Below, piece after piece: positions 7,528 to 15,909 of a stretch of DNA of 59,052 bases. The translations under genes were made by a program, and so were the position numbers. The DNA is from Palsa-892 sp035555855 (GTDB lineage Bacteria; Pseudomonadota; Alphaproteobacteria; Rhizobiales; Xanthobacteraceae). The DNA lies in NCBI GenBank assembly GCA_035555855.1, contig DATMGD010000023.1, positions 1-59,052 of the forward strand, in the 5' to 3' direction. The notes beneath the pieces were generated by a model. It did not search any database, was not told the origin of the DNA, and worked only from the letters and a program-made list of their open reading frames with translations. Positions within the stretch are counted from its first letter, which is position 1. Each line of letters opens with the position of its first letter.

Positions 7528-10104
7528 CTATGAGGCCATCGTCTCTTTTACGGCAGCAACGAGGTCCTTCAGCGAGAACGGCTTCGGCAGGAAGGTGAAA
7601 TGCTCGCCTTCGGGCAGGTTCTTCTTGAAGGCCCCCTCCGCATAGCCGGAAATGAAGATGACTTTCATCTCTGGGCGCTTTTGTCGCAGCTCGCGCAGCA
7701 GCGTCGGGCCGTCCATCTCCGGCATCACGACATCGGAGACGACAAGATCGACCTCGCCGTCGATCCGCTCCATCGCCGCGAGCGCCTCGACACCGCTCCC
7801 CGCCTCGACAACCTGATAACCACGTGAAGCGAGCGCGCGCGCCGCGAAGGCACGCACCGCGGTTTCGTCTTCGACCAGAAGCACGGTGCCGCGGCCGGTG
7901 AGATCGGCGCGCTGCTCGCTGACAGCCTCCTTCTTCTCCGTCTCCGCCGCCGTCGGCACATGGCGCGGCAGGAAGATGCGGAACGTCGAGCCCTCGCCCA
8001 CGGTGGAATCCGCGAAGATGAAGCCGTTGGTTTGCTTGACGATGCCGTAGACCGTCGAAAGCCCGAGGCCCGTGCCCTTGCCGACCTCCTTGGTCGTGAA
8101 GAACGGCTCGAAAATCTTGTCGAGGAGATTGGGCGCGATGCCCTCGCCGGTGTCGGACACCTCGATCATCACATAATCGGCCGGCACCAGGAGCCGCTCG
8201 CCGAATTCGGCGCAGCCCTCGCGGCTGATGTTGCGCGTCGAGATCGCGAGCTTGCCGCCGCCGGGCATGGCGTCGCGCGCATTGACCGCGAGGTTCACGA
8301 TTACCTGCTCGAACTGGTTGAGATCGGCCTTGATCGGCCACAGGTCGCGGCCGTGCTTGACGTCGAGCTTCACCGTCTCGCCGATGATGCGCTTCAAAAG
8401 CCCGGTCGAAAGGTCCGAGAGTACGTCGCCAAGTTGCAGCATCTGCGGGCGCATCGTCTGGCGGCGCGAGAACGCCAAGAGCTGCCGCACGAGGCCGGCG
8501 GCACGGTTGGCGTTCTGCTTGATCTGCATGAGATCCTGGAACGACGGATCGGTCGGCCGATGGTTGGCCAGCAGCAAATCCGAATAGCCGATGATCGCGG
8601 TCAGCACGTTATTGAAGTCGTGCGCGACGCCGCCCGCGAGCTGGCCCACCGCCTGCATCTTCTGCGATTGGGCGAACTGCGCTTCGAGCGCGCGCTGCTC
8701 GGTGGTGTCGATGGCGTGCACGATCGCCGCTTCGCCGTCCTCGGCTTCGACCGTGGTGATGTAGAAGCGCGCCGAGCGAGGCTCCTCGCCCTTGAGCGTG
8801 ACCTCGACTTCGCGCATGCCGCTTTTGGCATCGAGCGCGCCGCGGATTTCGCTTTCGAATTTCGCCCGGTCGCCATCGGCGACAACCGAGAAGATCGAGT
8901 GTTCGGTGCCCTCGCCCGTGCCGAACAGCCGGATGAAGCTCGCGTTCATCGAGCCGATCCGGCCGTCGCGGGCGATCGTTGAGATCGCGACCGGCGTGTT
9001 GTGGAAGAAGCGCGCAAAACGCGCCTCGGCGTCGCGCAGCGCATCCCCGGTGTCGCGGGCGCGCGACAGAACGAGCGTGCGCGAAGCGCCCGCCGTGCCG
9101 TCACCGGCAAACGCCACCTTGTGCAGGAAACGCACCGGCAGCACTTCGCCGTTCTTCTTGCGCAAATCGACGTCGAAGATTTCGGTCTTCACTTCGCCCG
9201 GCACCGGCAGGATGCCCGAAAGCAGCGCCGCGCTCGGGCCCTGCACGAGATCGCCGAGCTGCAAGCCGCCCGGCGGCACTTCGGCAAGATCGTAGCCGAG
9301 CCAGCCGGCCAGCGTCGCGTTGAGATAAACGATCTTGCCCGACGGCTCCGCCGAGAAGAAACCGGACGGTGCATGATCCAGAAAATCGATGGCGTGCTGC
9401 AATTCGAGGAAGGTGTTTTCCTGCTTGTCGCGCTCGCGCGAGATGTCGGCGATGCCCCACATCACGAGCTTCGAGAGCCGCCCCTGTTTGGCGAGCGGCC
9501 GCACGCGCAGACGAACCCAGCGCAGCGCCGCATCGCCGGTACCGGCAAGACGGATTTCTTCCTGCTGCGATTTTCCTTCGCGCGCCGCCTGCGCGAGGCG
9601 ATAGATCGCCTCCGACACTTCGGGGTCGCTGGTGAAGAGGCGCTCGAGCGGCCGCACATCGTCGGGGCCGTTCGCGCCGGTAAGATCGAGATAAGAGTGA
9701 TTGGCATAGAGCACACGGCCCGAGGCATCGACGATCGACATGCCTTCGGGAGAACTGTCGATCACCGCCCGCGTAAGGTCGTTGCGTCCGGCGCGGCCGG
9801 CGAATTCGACGATCCCCGCCGCGCCCGCGAACAGCGCGAAGACGCCGATCACGGCGAGCGAAGCCAGTACCGCCAGAATGTAAGGCTCGGCCTGATCGCG
9901 GCCGACGAACAACAGGAATACAGCGGTGCCGACCAGCACCAACGCGACCAGAAGCACGAGACCGATCGAGCCGGTGGCGGCACTTCTATCGACCGGGGCA
10001 CTGGGCGCGTCGTCAACGGCCATTTCCAACATCTCCTGCACGAGGCCGCCCCGCGAAGCGGCGCCCGCTGCTCCGGTTTGCCCGACAATCCCACTGTTTC
10101 GCAA
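7528..10104 (-). CDS. cckA: Cell-cycle hybrid histidine kinase CckA
   Basis: An 858-residue hybrid kinase. It has two membrane helices (about 46-67 and 75-98), PAS-like regions (about 110-225, 235-345 and 360-465), and a dimerisation/phosphoacceptor domain with His495 in 'GGVAHDFNNVLTAIIGYSDLL'. The catalytic domain has an N-box near 604-614, 'DTGEGIAP' at 651 and 'GKGTGLGLS' near 675. The C-terminal receiver has Asp791 in 'VVSDVVMPEMDGP'. This is the CckA architecture; CckA phosphorylates ChpT, which passes phosphate to CtrA and CpdR. The gene lies 30 bp downstream of flhB on the same strand, so CtrA-dependent read-through from the flgB promoter is possible. An internal Met at residue 25 or 28 is an alternative start. 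Confidence 0.95.
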   Translation of the reverse strand: MRNSGIVGQTGAAGAASRGGLVQEMLEMAVDDAPSAPVDRSAATGSIGLVLLVALVLVGTAVFLLFVGRDQAEPYILAVLASLAVIGVFALFAGAAGIVEFAGRAGRNDLTRAVIDSSPEGMSIVDASGRVLYANHSYLDLTGANGPDDVRPLERLFTSDPEVSEAIYRLAQAAREGKSQQEEIRLAGTGDAALRWVRLRVRPLAKQGRLSKLVMWGIADISRERDKQENTFLELQHAIDFLDHAPSGFFSAEPSGKIVYLNATLAGWLGYDLAEVPPGGLQLGDLVQGPSAALLSGILPVPGEVKTEIFDVDLRKKNGEVLPVRFLHKVAFAGDGTAGASRTLVLSRARDTGDALRDAEARFARFFHNTPVAISTIARDGRIGSMNASFIRLFGTGEGTEHSIFSVVADGDRAKFESEIRGALDAKSGMREVEVTLKGEEPRSARFYITTVEAEDGEAAIVHAIDTTEQRALEAQFAQSQKMQAVGQLAGGVAHDFNNVLTAIIGYSDLLLANHRPTDPSFQDLMQIKQNANRAAGLVRQLLAFSRRQTMRPQMLQLGDVLSDLSTGLLKRIIGETVKLDVKHGRDLWPIKADLNQFEQVIVNLAVNARDAMPGGGKLAISTRNISREGCAEFGERLLVPADYVMIEVSDTGEGIAPNLLDKIFEPFFTTKEVGKGTGLGLSTVYGIVKQTNGFIFADSTVGEGSTFRIFLPRHVPTAAETEKKEAVSEQRADLTGRGTVLLVEDETAVRAFAARALASRGYQVVEAGSGVEALAAMERIDGEVDLVVSDVVMPEMDGPTLLRELRQKRPEMKVIFISGYAEGAFKKNLPEGEHFTFLPKPFSLKDLVAAVKETMAS

Positions 10105-10134
10105 GCGCCACCCCTGCCTTATTGATTATGTGCC

Positions 10135-11205
10135 TTATTGATACCGGACGTTCCGCCGCAGCCGCATGACGTAGCCGATGACCTCGGCCACCGCCTTGTA
10201 GTGCTCGGGCGGCACCTCCTGGTCGATATCCACGGTTTTGTGCAGCGCGCGGGCCAGCGGCGGGTTCTCGATCAGCGGAATCCGGCGGTCCTCGGCGATG
10301 GCCCGGATCTTGAGGGCGATGAGATCCATGCCCTTGGCGACGCAGATCGGCGCGTTCATGCCGGGCTCGTATTGCAGCGCGACGGCATAGTGCGTCGGGT
10401 TGGTGATGATGACCGTCGCCTTCTCGACGTTCTTCATCATGTTCTTCCGGAGCCGCATGCGGCGGACCTGGCGGAGCTTGGCCTTGACCGTCGGGTCGCC
10501 TTCCGACTGTTTGTGCTCTTCCTTGATCTCGCGCACCGTCATGCGCAGCTTCTCGTACCAGCTATAGCGCGCCCACCACCAGTCGGCGGCAGCCAAGAGC
10601 CCCATCACCGCGCAGACCCCGAACATCAGCCGCAGCGTCAGCGTCAGCAGCATGGGCATCATCTGCGAGACGTCGCTGCTGACCAGAAGCTTGATGCGCG
10701 GGATTTCCGGGTAGACGACGAAGAAGATGACGCTGCCGATGATCACGAATTTCGCGATGCTCTTGGCAAGCTGCAACAGTCCGTTCTTGGAGAAGATGCG
10801 TTGCACGCCCGAGAGCGGCGAAAGCCGCGACAGCTTCGGTGCAAGCGCCTTCGTCGTCCACAGCGGGCCGTGCTGCACATAGTTTCCGGCAAGCGCCGCA
10901 AGAAACAGGATGCCGCCGAACGGCGCGACGATCATCAGCACATCGCCAAGCAGGCCCGCGGCAAAGCGCGTGTACGAGAAATTATGCTCGCCGATATTGC
11001 CGATACGGCCGAGAAAATCGCGAAACAGGAGCGCCATCTTGGTCACGGCGCCGCCGCCGAAGATTCCGATCGCGAGCGTTGCGCCGACAAGCATGAACCA
11101 GGTGTTGACCTCCTGGCTCTTGGCGACGTTGCCCTCCTTGATCGCTTCGTCGAGGCGTTTCTGTGTTGGGTCTTCTGTTTTATCGTTGTCGTCGCTGTCG
11201 GCCAC
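10135..11205 (-). CDS. flhB: Flagellar type III export gate protein FlhB
   Basis: A 356-residue protein with a charged N-terminus (DKTEDPTQKRLDEAIKEGNV), four membrane helices and a cytoplasmic domain with the autocleavage motif NPTH at 269-272. Cleavage between Asn and Pro drives the switch from rod/hook to filament substrates. It is the last flagellar gene of a minus-strand run flgB-flgC-fliE-fliQ-fliR-flhB, with 12 bp between it and fliR. Confidence 0.98.
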   Translation of the reverse strand: MADSDDNDKTEDPTQKRLDEAIKEGNVAKSQEVNTWFMLVGATLAIGIFGGGAVTKMALLFRDFLGRIGNIGEHNFSYTRFAAGLLGDVLMIVAPFGGILFLAALAGNYVQHGPLWTTKALAPKLSRLSPLSGVQRIFSKNGLLQLAKSIAKFVIIGSVIFFVVYPEIPRIKLLVSSDVSQMMPMLLTLTLRLMFGVCAVMGLLAAADWWWARYSWYEKLRMTVREIKEEHKQSEGDPTVKAKLRQVRRMRLRKNMMKNVEKATVIITNPTHYAVALQYEPGMNAPICVAKGMDLIALKIRAIAEDRRIPLIENPPLARALHKTVDIDQEVPPEHYKAVAEVIGYVMRLRRNVRYQ

Positions 11206-11217
11206 CTGATGTCTCCG

Positions 11218-11988
11218 TTACCGAAGCGCCAGGTCGCCGAGCATCGTGCCGACGTAACCGAGAAACACCGCCATCACCGCCGCGAGGATAAGCGAGAGCA
11301 GCAAGAAGCCGAGCATGATCGAGGCCGGGATGCCGAGGAAGAAGATCTGCACCTGCGGCATCAGCCGCGCGAGCACGCCAAGGCCGACATTGAACAGAAG
11401 TCCGAACACCAAAAACGGCGCCGCGATCTGCGCGCCGACGCGGAACGCGCCCGCCGTCGTGATGAGAATAAGCTGCGCGAAATCGTCAACCGGCAGCGGC
11501 GCGCCGGGCGCGAAGATGCGGTAGCTCTGTTCGAGCGCGCCGATGACGAGATGATGGAGGTCCGTCGCGAAGATCAGCACAATGCCGAGCATCGTCAGGA
11601 AGCTGCCGACGATCGCCGTCTGCTGTTGCTGCGAGGGATCGACAGTGCTCGCAAAGCCGATGCCGAGCTGCTGCGCGACGACGACACCCGCGACCTGCAA
11701 TGCCGAGATCGTCAGCCGCCCGGCCATGCCGAGCACGACGCCGATGATGATTTCCTTGATGAGGAGACCTACCACCGGCGCAAAGTTGGAGAGATCGACG
11801 TTCGCATAGGCCGCCTGGTGCAGCGGCATCATCACCAGCGTCAGCATGACGGCGATGACGAGCCGCACCCGCACCGGAATGCCCTGCTCGCCGAGCCCCG
11901 GCATCAGCATCGTCATCGTGCCGAGCCGCGCGAACATCAGCATGAACGTCGCGGCCAGCGTCGGCAGGAAAGTGAGGTTGATCGTCAT
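11218..11988 (-). CDS. fliR: Flagellar export gate protein FliR
   Basis: A 256-residue hydrophobic protein with several membrane helices and the FliR landmarks 'ARLGTMTMLMPGLGEQGIPVRVRLVIAVMLTLVM' early and 'LMPQVQIFFLGIPASIMLGF' late. FliR assembles with FliP and FliQ into the export channel. It lies between fliQ (31 bp upstream) and flhB. Confidence 0.97.
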   Translation of the reverse strand: MTINLTFLPTLAATFMLMFARLGTMTMLMPGLGEQGIPVRVRLVIAVMLTLVMMPLHQAAYANVDLSNFAPVVGLLIKEIIIGVVLGMAGRLTISALQVAGVVVAQQLGIGFASTVDPSQQQQTAIVGSFLTMLGIVLIFATDLHHLVIGALEQSYRIFAPGAPLPVDDFAQLILITTAGAFRVGAQIAAPFLVFGLLFNVGLGVLARLMPQVQIFFLGIPASIMLGFLLLSLILAAVMAVFLGYVGTMLGDLALR

Positions 11989-12019
11989 GAGGCGGCCATC
12001 GGCCCTACGCCGCGCTTCT

Positions 12020-12286
12020 TCAGCCCGGCGAGACGATGCGCTCGGCGATCCGCGCCATATAGCTTTGCAACACGTCGCCCATGAACGGCAGCGCCAGCAA
12101 CAGCGTCACGAACATCGCGAGAATTTTCGGGATGAAGGTGAGCGTCATTTCCTGGATTTGCGTCAGCGCCTGCAAGAGCGAGATCGCAACGCCCACGACG
12201 AGCGCCACCACCATCATCGGCGCCGACAATATCAGCACCGTCCAGATCGCGTCGCGCGCGATATCGAGAACATCAGCCCCGGTCAT
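12020..12286 (-). CDS. fliQ: Flagellar export gate protein FliQ
   Basis: An 88-residue protein with two membrane helices and the FliQ signature 'TILILSAPMMVVALVVGVAISLLQALTQIQEMTLTFIPK'. Four copies join FliP and FliR in the export gate. A REP-like palindrome separates it from fliE, which lies upstream in the operon. Confidence 0.97.
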   Translation of the reverse strand: MTGADVLDIARDAIWTVLILSAPMMVVALVVGVAISLLQALTQIQEMTLTFIPKILAMFVTLLLALPFMGDVLQSYMARIAERIVSPG

Positions 12287-12312
12287 TTTGTGATTCCTAT
12301 TCTTGTTTGATG

Positions 12313-12361
12313 GAGCATGAACTTGTCCGAAAACCGCTACACACTTTTCGGGGTCATGCTC
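12313..12361. repeat. REP-like palindromic element, copy 1 (inside flagellar operon)
   Basis: GAGCATGA...TCATGCTC arms enclose a second pair CCGAAAA/TTTTCGG. It fills the fliE-fliQ gap and touches the fliE stop codon. A very similar element is at 56430-56477. Such GAGCATGA elements are dispersed in rhizobial genomes. Confidence 0.75.
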
Positions 12362-12675
12362 TAAATCGGCATCCGCATGATTTCTTCGTAGGCGGAGATC
12401 ATCTTGTCGCGCACCGACACGAGCGTCTGCACGGTGACTTCCGAATCGGCGACGGCCGTCACGACGTCGATGAGGTCGCCCTTGCCGGCGGCAAGCTCGC
12501 GCGCCTTCATATCGGTGGCGTGGCCTTGCGCGACGACCTTCTCCATCGCGCTTTCCAGCATCGCGCCGAAGCTGCCGCCCTCGCCTTTCGGCTTCAACAG
12601 ATCCTGCGCGCCGCCGTTCGGAGCGATGCGCTGGAGCGCCGCATAGGCATTCGCGGCGGTGGATGCGACAGTCAT
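12361..12675 (-). CDS. fliE: Flagellar hook-basal body protein FliE
   Basis: A 104-residue protein with the FliE C-terminal signature 'GDLIDVVTAVADSEVTVQTLVSVRDKMISAYEEIMRMPI'. FliE links the MS ring to the proximal rod. It follows flgC by 14 bp. The N-terminus has the Ala-rich helix expected. Confidence 0.96.
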   Translation of the reverse strand: MTVASTAANAYAALQRIAPNGGAQDLLKPKGEGGSFGAMLESAMEKVVAQGHATDMKARELAAGKGDLIDVVTAVADSEVTVQTLVSVRDKMISAYEEIMRMPI

Positions 12676-12689
12676 GGTCTAGCCCCCCT

Positions 12690-13100
12690 TTAAGCTTTCA
12701 GAAGATCGAGCGTGCGCGAGATCATCCGGCGCGTCGCGCCGATGACATTGAGGTTCGCCTCGTAGGAACGCTGCGCCTCGCGCATGTCGACGGTTTCGAT
12801 CAGCGTATTGACGTTCGGATATTTGACGTTGCCCGCGGCATCGGCCGCCGGATTGCCCGGCTCGTTGCGCACCGTGAAGTCGGACTTGTCGGTCTGGATC
12901 TTGCCGAGTTGCACGACGTTGGCCTGCAACTCCTTGTCGAAGGCCGAGCGGAATGTCGGGATGCGCCGGCGATACGGGTCGCTTTGCGAATTGGCGGCGG
13001 TCGAATCGGCGTTGGCGATGTTCTCGGAGATGATCCGCATGCGGTCGGTCTGCGCGCGCAGGCCGGACGCCGCGATCATCATGGTGCGGATGAAATCCAT
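12690..13100 (-). CDS. flgC: Flagellar proximal rod protein FlgC
   Basis: A 136-residue rod protein. The N-terminal helix 'MIAASGLRAQTDRMRIISENIANADST' and the C-terminal 'EAQRSYEANLNVIGATRRMISRTLDLLKA' are the flagellar rod/hook terminal motifs. I start at the ATG at 13100 because GAGGGAGG precedes it; the upstream in-frame Met overlaps flgB. Confidence 0.97.
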   Translation of the reverse strand: MDFIRTMMIAASGLRAQTDRMRIISENIANADSTAANSQSDPYRRRIPTFRSAFDKELQANVVQLGKIQTDKSDFTVRNEPGNPAADAAGNVKYPNVNTLIETVDMREAQRSYEANLNVIGATRRMISRTLDLLKA

Positions 13101-13111
13101 CGGCGCCTCCC

Positions 13112-13576
13112 TCAAGCCTTGCCGAGCGCGGTTTTGATCATGCCGACGCCGCGCTGATAGAGCGAAATGGCCGTCTGGTGATCGAGCTGCGTCTGCGCGA
13201 CCTTCATCATCTCGTCTTCGAGCACGACCGAGTTCTGGCTCGGCGTCGTCTCGAAGCCGCCCGACGGATTGATGTCGAAGCCGCGCGTGCCGCTGCCGCC
13301 GCGCAAGTGGCCGGCCTGCGTCACCGACATCCCCACGCTTGCGGAAGTGATGCCCGCGGAACCCATGCCTGTTGAGCCCATGCCTGTTGAGCCCCTATTC
13401 GCCGAACCGAGCGAAGCCTCGAGCGTGCTCTTGAAGTCGAGCTGCTTGAGATCGCGCGCGCGATAGTTCGGCGTGTTGGAATTGGCGACGTTTTCGGCGA
13501 GCAGCTTCTGGCGCTGCTCGAGCCAGTGCATCCGGGTTTTCAGCATCGAAAACAGCGGCAGATCGGTGATCGCCAT
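13112..13576 (-). CDS. flgB: Flagellar proximal rod protein FlgB
   Basis: A 154-residue rod protein with the N-terminal 'QRQKLLAENVANSNTPNYRARDLKQ' motif and C-terminal 'MMKVAQTQLDHQTAISLYQRGVGMIKTALGKA'. The middle contains a short Gly/Ser/Met repeat (GSTGMGSTGMGSAG) encoded by near-identical tandem 15-base units at about 13364-13395, longer than in most FlgB proteins. I start at 13576, where homology to the rod motif begins. It is the first gene of the operon, downstream of a FlbD-like site and a perfect CtrA box. Confidence 0.95.
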   Translation of the reverse strand: MAITDLPLFSMLKTRMHWLEQRQKLLAENVANSNTPNYRARDLKQLDFKSTLEASLGSANRGSTGMGSTGMGSAGITSASVGMSVTQAGHLRGGSGTRGFDINPSGGFETTPSQNSVVLEDEMMKVAQTQLDHQTAISLYQRGVGMIKTALGKA

Positions 13577-13633
13577 GACCTTGCTCCCAGGCCCGTTGCA
13601 AGGACGCTCCCGCTCCCCAGCGGCGCCCTTTCC

Positions 13634-13650
13634 CGGCAATAATTGCCGGG
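13634..13650. promoter_or_regulatory. FlbD (ftr)-like palindrome D
   Basis: CGGCAATAATTGCCGGG, the core of a 19-bp near-perfect palindrome (13632-13650), shares CGGCAA-N5-GCCGGG with three sites near sigma54 promoters. Here it lies between the CtrA box and flgB, so a repressive role like that of FlbD at Caulobacter fliF is plausible. Confidence 0.6.
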
Positions 13651-13657
13651 CTTATAG

Positions 13658-13672
13658 TTAAGGCGGGGTTAA
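13658..13672. promoter_or_regulatory. CtrA box, perfect TTAA-N7-TTAA
   Basis: TTAAGGCGGGGTTAA matches the CtrA consensus exactly. It is 82 bp upstream of the flgB start codon and is the likely activator site of the flgBC-fliE-fliQR-flhB operon. Confidence 0.7.
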
Positions 13673-13747
13673 TGGGATCAAATGGCCGTGGAACGCGTTG
13701 TTCCGGCGGCCGCTCCGCCTCAAACTTGGCGGAATCGGTCTCAAGCG

Positions 13748-13762
13748 TTAACCGTTTATTAG
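13748..13762. promoter_or_regulatory. CtrA-like box (TTAA-N7-TTAG) upstream of fliO
   Basis: TTAACCGTTTATTAG differs from the consensus by one base and lies 73 bp upstream of fliO on the plus strand. Confidence 0.45.
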
Positions 13763-13834
13763 GTATGCGGACGGCATTTTTTGCCTAGCTGCCGCAAATG
13801 CGCCGCTCGCTGGAATGGCGCCCGAGGAGCCAAG

Positions 13835-14689
13835 ATGAGTGAATTTCTGGGTATCGAAAATTCGGCGTTGAAATTCGTCATCGCCTTCGTGCTGGTGATG
13901 GTTTTGATCGGCCTCACCGCCTGGCTGATCCGCCAGTTCAGTTCGGCCCGTCCGTCCGGCAGTTCCGGCGGCCGCGCCCGCCAGCCGCGACTCGCGGTGC
14001 TCGATTCGGCTGTCGTCGATGCGCGCCGCCGCCTCGTGTTGATCCGCCGCGACAATGTCGAGCATCTCCTGATGATCGGCGGCCCGACCGACGTCGTCGT
14101 CGAGGCCAATGTCGTGCGCGCCCATCCGGCAGGCCCGATGCTCGCGCCGCAGCCTCAGCAGCAGCGTCACGCACCGCAGCGCGCGCCGATCGAACCGGTC
14201 GAGCCCGAATACGATCCTTCGCTCGTGCCGATGGACGAGCCCTACTACGAGGAGCCGCCCGCGCCGCGCCCGGCGCCGCAACGCCCGGCACCCGCCGCGC
14301 GCGCCCCTGCGCCGATGCCTCAGGCCCCCATGCCTCAAGCGCCTGCCGCCGCGCCGCGCATGGCCCCGCCGCCTCCGCCGCCCGCAGCACCGCGCATGGT
14401 TCCTGCCGCAGCGCCTGCGCCCGCAGCCGCGCCGCGCGTGCAGCCGCAATTCTCCGACATGGCGCAGCGTCTCGAAGCCGCGTTGCGGTCGCCCGCGCCG
14501 GACGTTCCGCCGCCGGCACGGCCCGCACAAGAGCCGCGCGTCGCACCGCCGCTCCGTGCCGAACCGCAAGCCGCGGCTGCAGCACCTGCACCGGCTGCGC
14601 CTGCCGCCGACAAAGGCGGTGACGTGTTCTCGACGCTCGAAGAAGAAATGGCGAACCTTCTGAAGCCGAGCGGAAAAGATCCTGCATGA
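13835..14689 (+). CDS. fliO: FliO-like flagellar export assembly protein with long Pro/Ala-rich tail
   Basis: A 284-residue protein with a single N-terminal membrane helix (about 10-32), then a conserved FliO-like block ('PRLAVLDSAVVDARRRLVLIRRDNVEHLLMIGGPTDVVVEANV') and a long low-complexity Pro/Ala/Arg-rich tail ending 'FSTLEEEMANLLKPSG'. FliO helps assemble the FliP ring. Identity rests on the block plus the ATGA overlap with fliP. The ATG at 13835 follows GAGGAG. The tail is much longer than in enteric FliO, as is usual in rhizobia. Confidence 0.85.
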   Translation: MSEFLGIENSALKFVIAFVLVMVLIGLTAWLIRQFSSARPSGSSGGRARQPRLAVLDSAVVDARRRLVLIRRDNVEHLLMIGGPTDVVVEANVVRAHPAGPMLAPQPQQQRHAPQRAPIEPVEPEYDPSLVPMDEPYYEEPPAPRPAPQRPAPAARAPAPMPQAPMPQAPAAAPRMAPPPPPPAAPRMVPAAAPAPAAAPRVQPQFSDMAQRLEAALRSPAPDVPPPARPAQEPRVAPPLRAEPQAAAAAPAPAAPAADKGGDVFSTLEEEMANLLKPSGKDPA

Positions 14690-15438
14690 ACCGAACGCGC
14701 CGGCTTCGCATTGCCGTAGCCGGCGCAGTCGCGTCTGCGACTCTGCTCGCATTCGCCTCGCCTGCCTTCGCCCAGGACGTCAGCATCAATTTCGGACAAG
14801 GCGCCGGGCTCACCGAACGGGTGATCCAGCTCGTCGCGCTCATCACCGTCCTGTCGATCGCACCGGCGATCCTGGTGATGGTTACGTCCTTCACCCGCAT
14901 CGTCATCGTGCTCTCGCTGTTGCGGAGCGCCATCGGCCTGCAAACCGCCCCGCCCAATACCGTGGTGGTGTCGCTCGCGCTGTTCCTCACTGCGTTCGTG
15001 ATGGGTCCGGCGTTCCAGACCGCCTATGAGCAAGGCGTGCAGCCGCTCGTCGCGGGCGAAATCCAGCCGCAGCAGGCCTTCGAGCGCGGCGTTGTGCCGT
15101 TCAGGAGCTTCATGATCAAGAACGTGCGCGAGAAAGACCTCGCGCTGTTCATGGATCTTGCGAAAGAGCCGCCGGCCGCCGACGCCAATGCCGTACCGCT
15201 TCGCGTCCTGATGCCGGCCTTCATGATTTCCGAACTGCGCCGCGCCTTCGAGATCGGCTTTTTGCTGTTCGTGCCGTTCCTCGTCATCGACCTCGTGATC
15301 GCTTCGGTCCTGATGTCGATGGGCATGATGATGCTGCCGCCGGCGATGATCTCGCTGCCGTTCAAGCTGATCTTCTTCGTGCTGGTGGACGGCTGGAGCC
15401 TGATCGCGGGCTCGCTGGTGCAGAGCTTCCAGACGTAA
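14686..15438 (+). CDS. fliP: Flagellar export gate protein FliP
   Basis: A 250-residue protein with a cleavable signal peptide (to about AFAQ, residue 30) and four membrane helices. Signatures: 'MVTSFTRIVIVLSLLRSAIGLQTAPPNTVVVSLALFLT', 'MPAFMISELRRAFEIGFLLFVPFLVIDLVIASVLMSMGMMMLPP' and the C-terminal 'DGWSLIAGSLVQSF'. FliP forms the pentameric core of the export channel. It overlaps fliO by ATGA. Its stop is 5 bp from the end of a broken convergent gene. Confidence 0.98.
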   Translation: MNRTRRLRIAVAGAVASATLLAFASPAFAQDVSINFGQGAGLTERVIQLVALITVLSIAPAILVMVTSFTRIVIVLSLLRSAIGLQTAPPNTVVVSLALFLTAFVMGPAFQTAYEQGVQPLVAGEIQPQQAFERGVVPFRSFMIKNVREKDLALFMDLAKEPPAADANAVPLRVLMPAFMISELRRAFEIGFLLFVPFLVIDLVIASVLMSMGMMMLPPAMISLPFKLIFFVLVDGWSLIAGSLVQSFQT

Positions 15439-15442
15439 CGCG

Positions 15443-15855
15443 CTAGTCGTTCACCCCAATATCTGTAAACAGGAAGCCCGCCGGCGTTCGGGTGAACGTA
15501 AAGATTTGCTCGCCGCAGAAGATGAAATAATTGTCGTTGTTCTCCTGATCCCGCTCATAAACCGCCTTCTTGCGCTGAATGCAGGCGCGATCTTTCGCGG
15601 GGAGAAATTCAGCATAACCCTTGGCGCGAAACTGTGCGGCATCGGAATAATTCTTGTCGCCCATGAAAGGCAATTTGGTCATGCCGGCGACGGCCCCTGC
15701 ATCGTTCGCCTTGAGCCCTTGCGGAAGCTCGCGATGAATTTGTCGAACTCCGCCTGCAAGGCGGGAGACGCGACGGCCTTTTTGGGCGCTTGCGCCAATG
15801 CAAGCGCCGGGCTCATGAAGGCGAGCGCAAGAAATATCCTGAACAAGATGCTCAT
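15443..15855 (-). pseudogene. Frameshifted small secreted protein (NTF2/DUF4440-like)
   Basis: Two frames together make one plausible protein. The first (ATG at 15855) gives a signal peptide and 'LQAEFDKFIASFRKG' before drifting into 'SRRTMQGPSPA' and a stop. In the other frame the sequence continues 'LKANDAGAVAGMTKLPFMGDKNYSDAAQFRAKGYAEFLP...' to the stop at 15443. The switch is at about 15710-15716, where one base appears missing after AAGGG. The joined product looks like small exported proteins with 'FRxALKANDAxAVA...LPF...FCGxxIFxFxR'. A true mutation or an assembly error are both possible. Confidence 0.7.
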
Positions 15856-15909
15856 CGGCGCGGCCCCCACCCGAGAATATGAAAGGCTAGGACATCGAGC
15901 CGTGTTCGT

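Noticed and set aside
10138..12084. Long open frame of 648 codons opposite flhB-fliR
   Set aside because: It is antisense to two well-recognised flagellar genes, is dominated by Arg/His/Asp/Glu as expected for a shadow frame in GC-rich DNA, and has no domain.
13938..14990. 350-codon minus-strand frame across fliO-fliP
   Set aside because: Shadow of fliO and fliP; Arg/Ala-rich without recognisable features.
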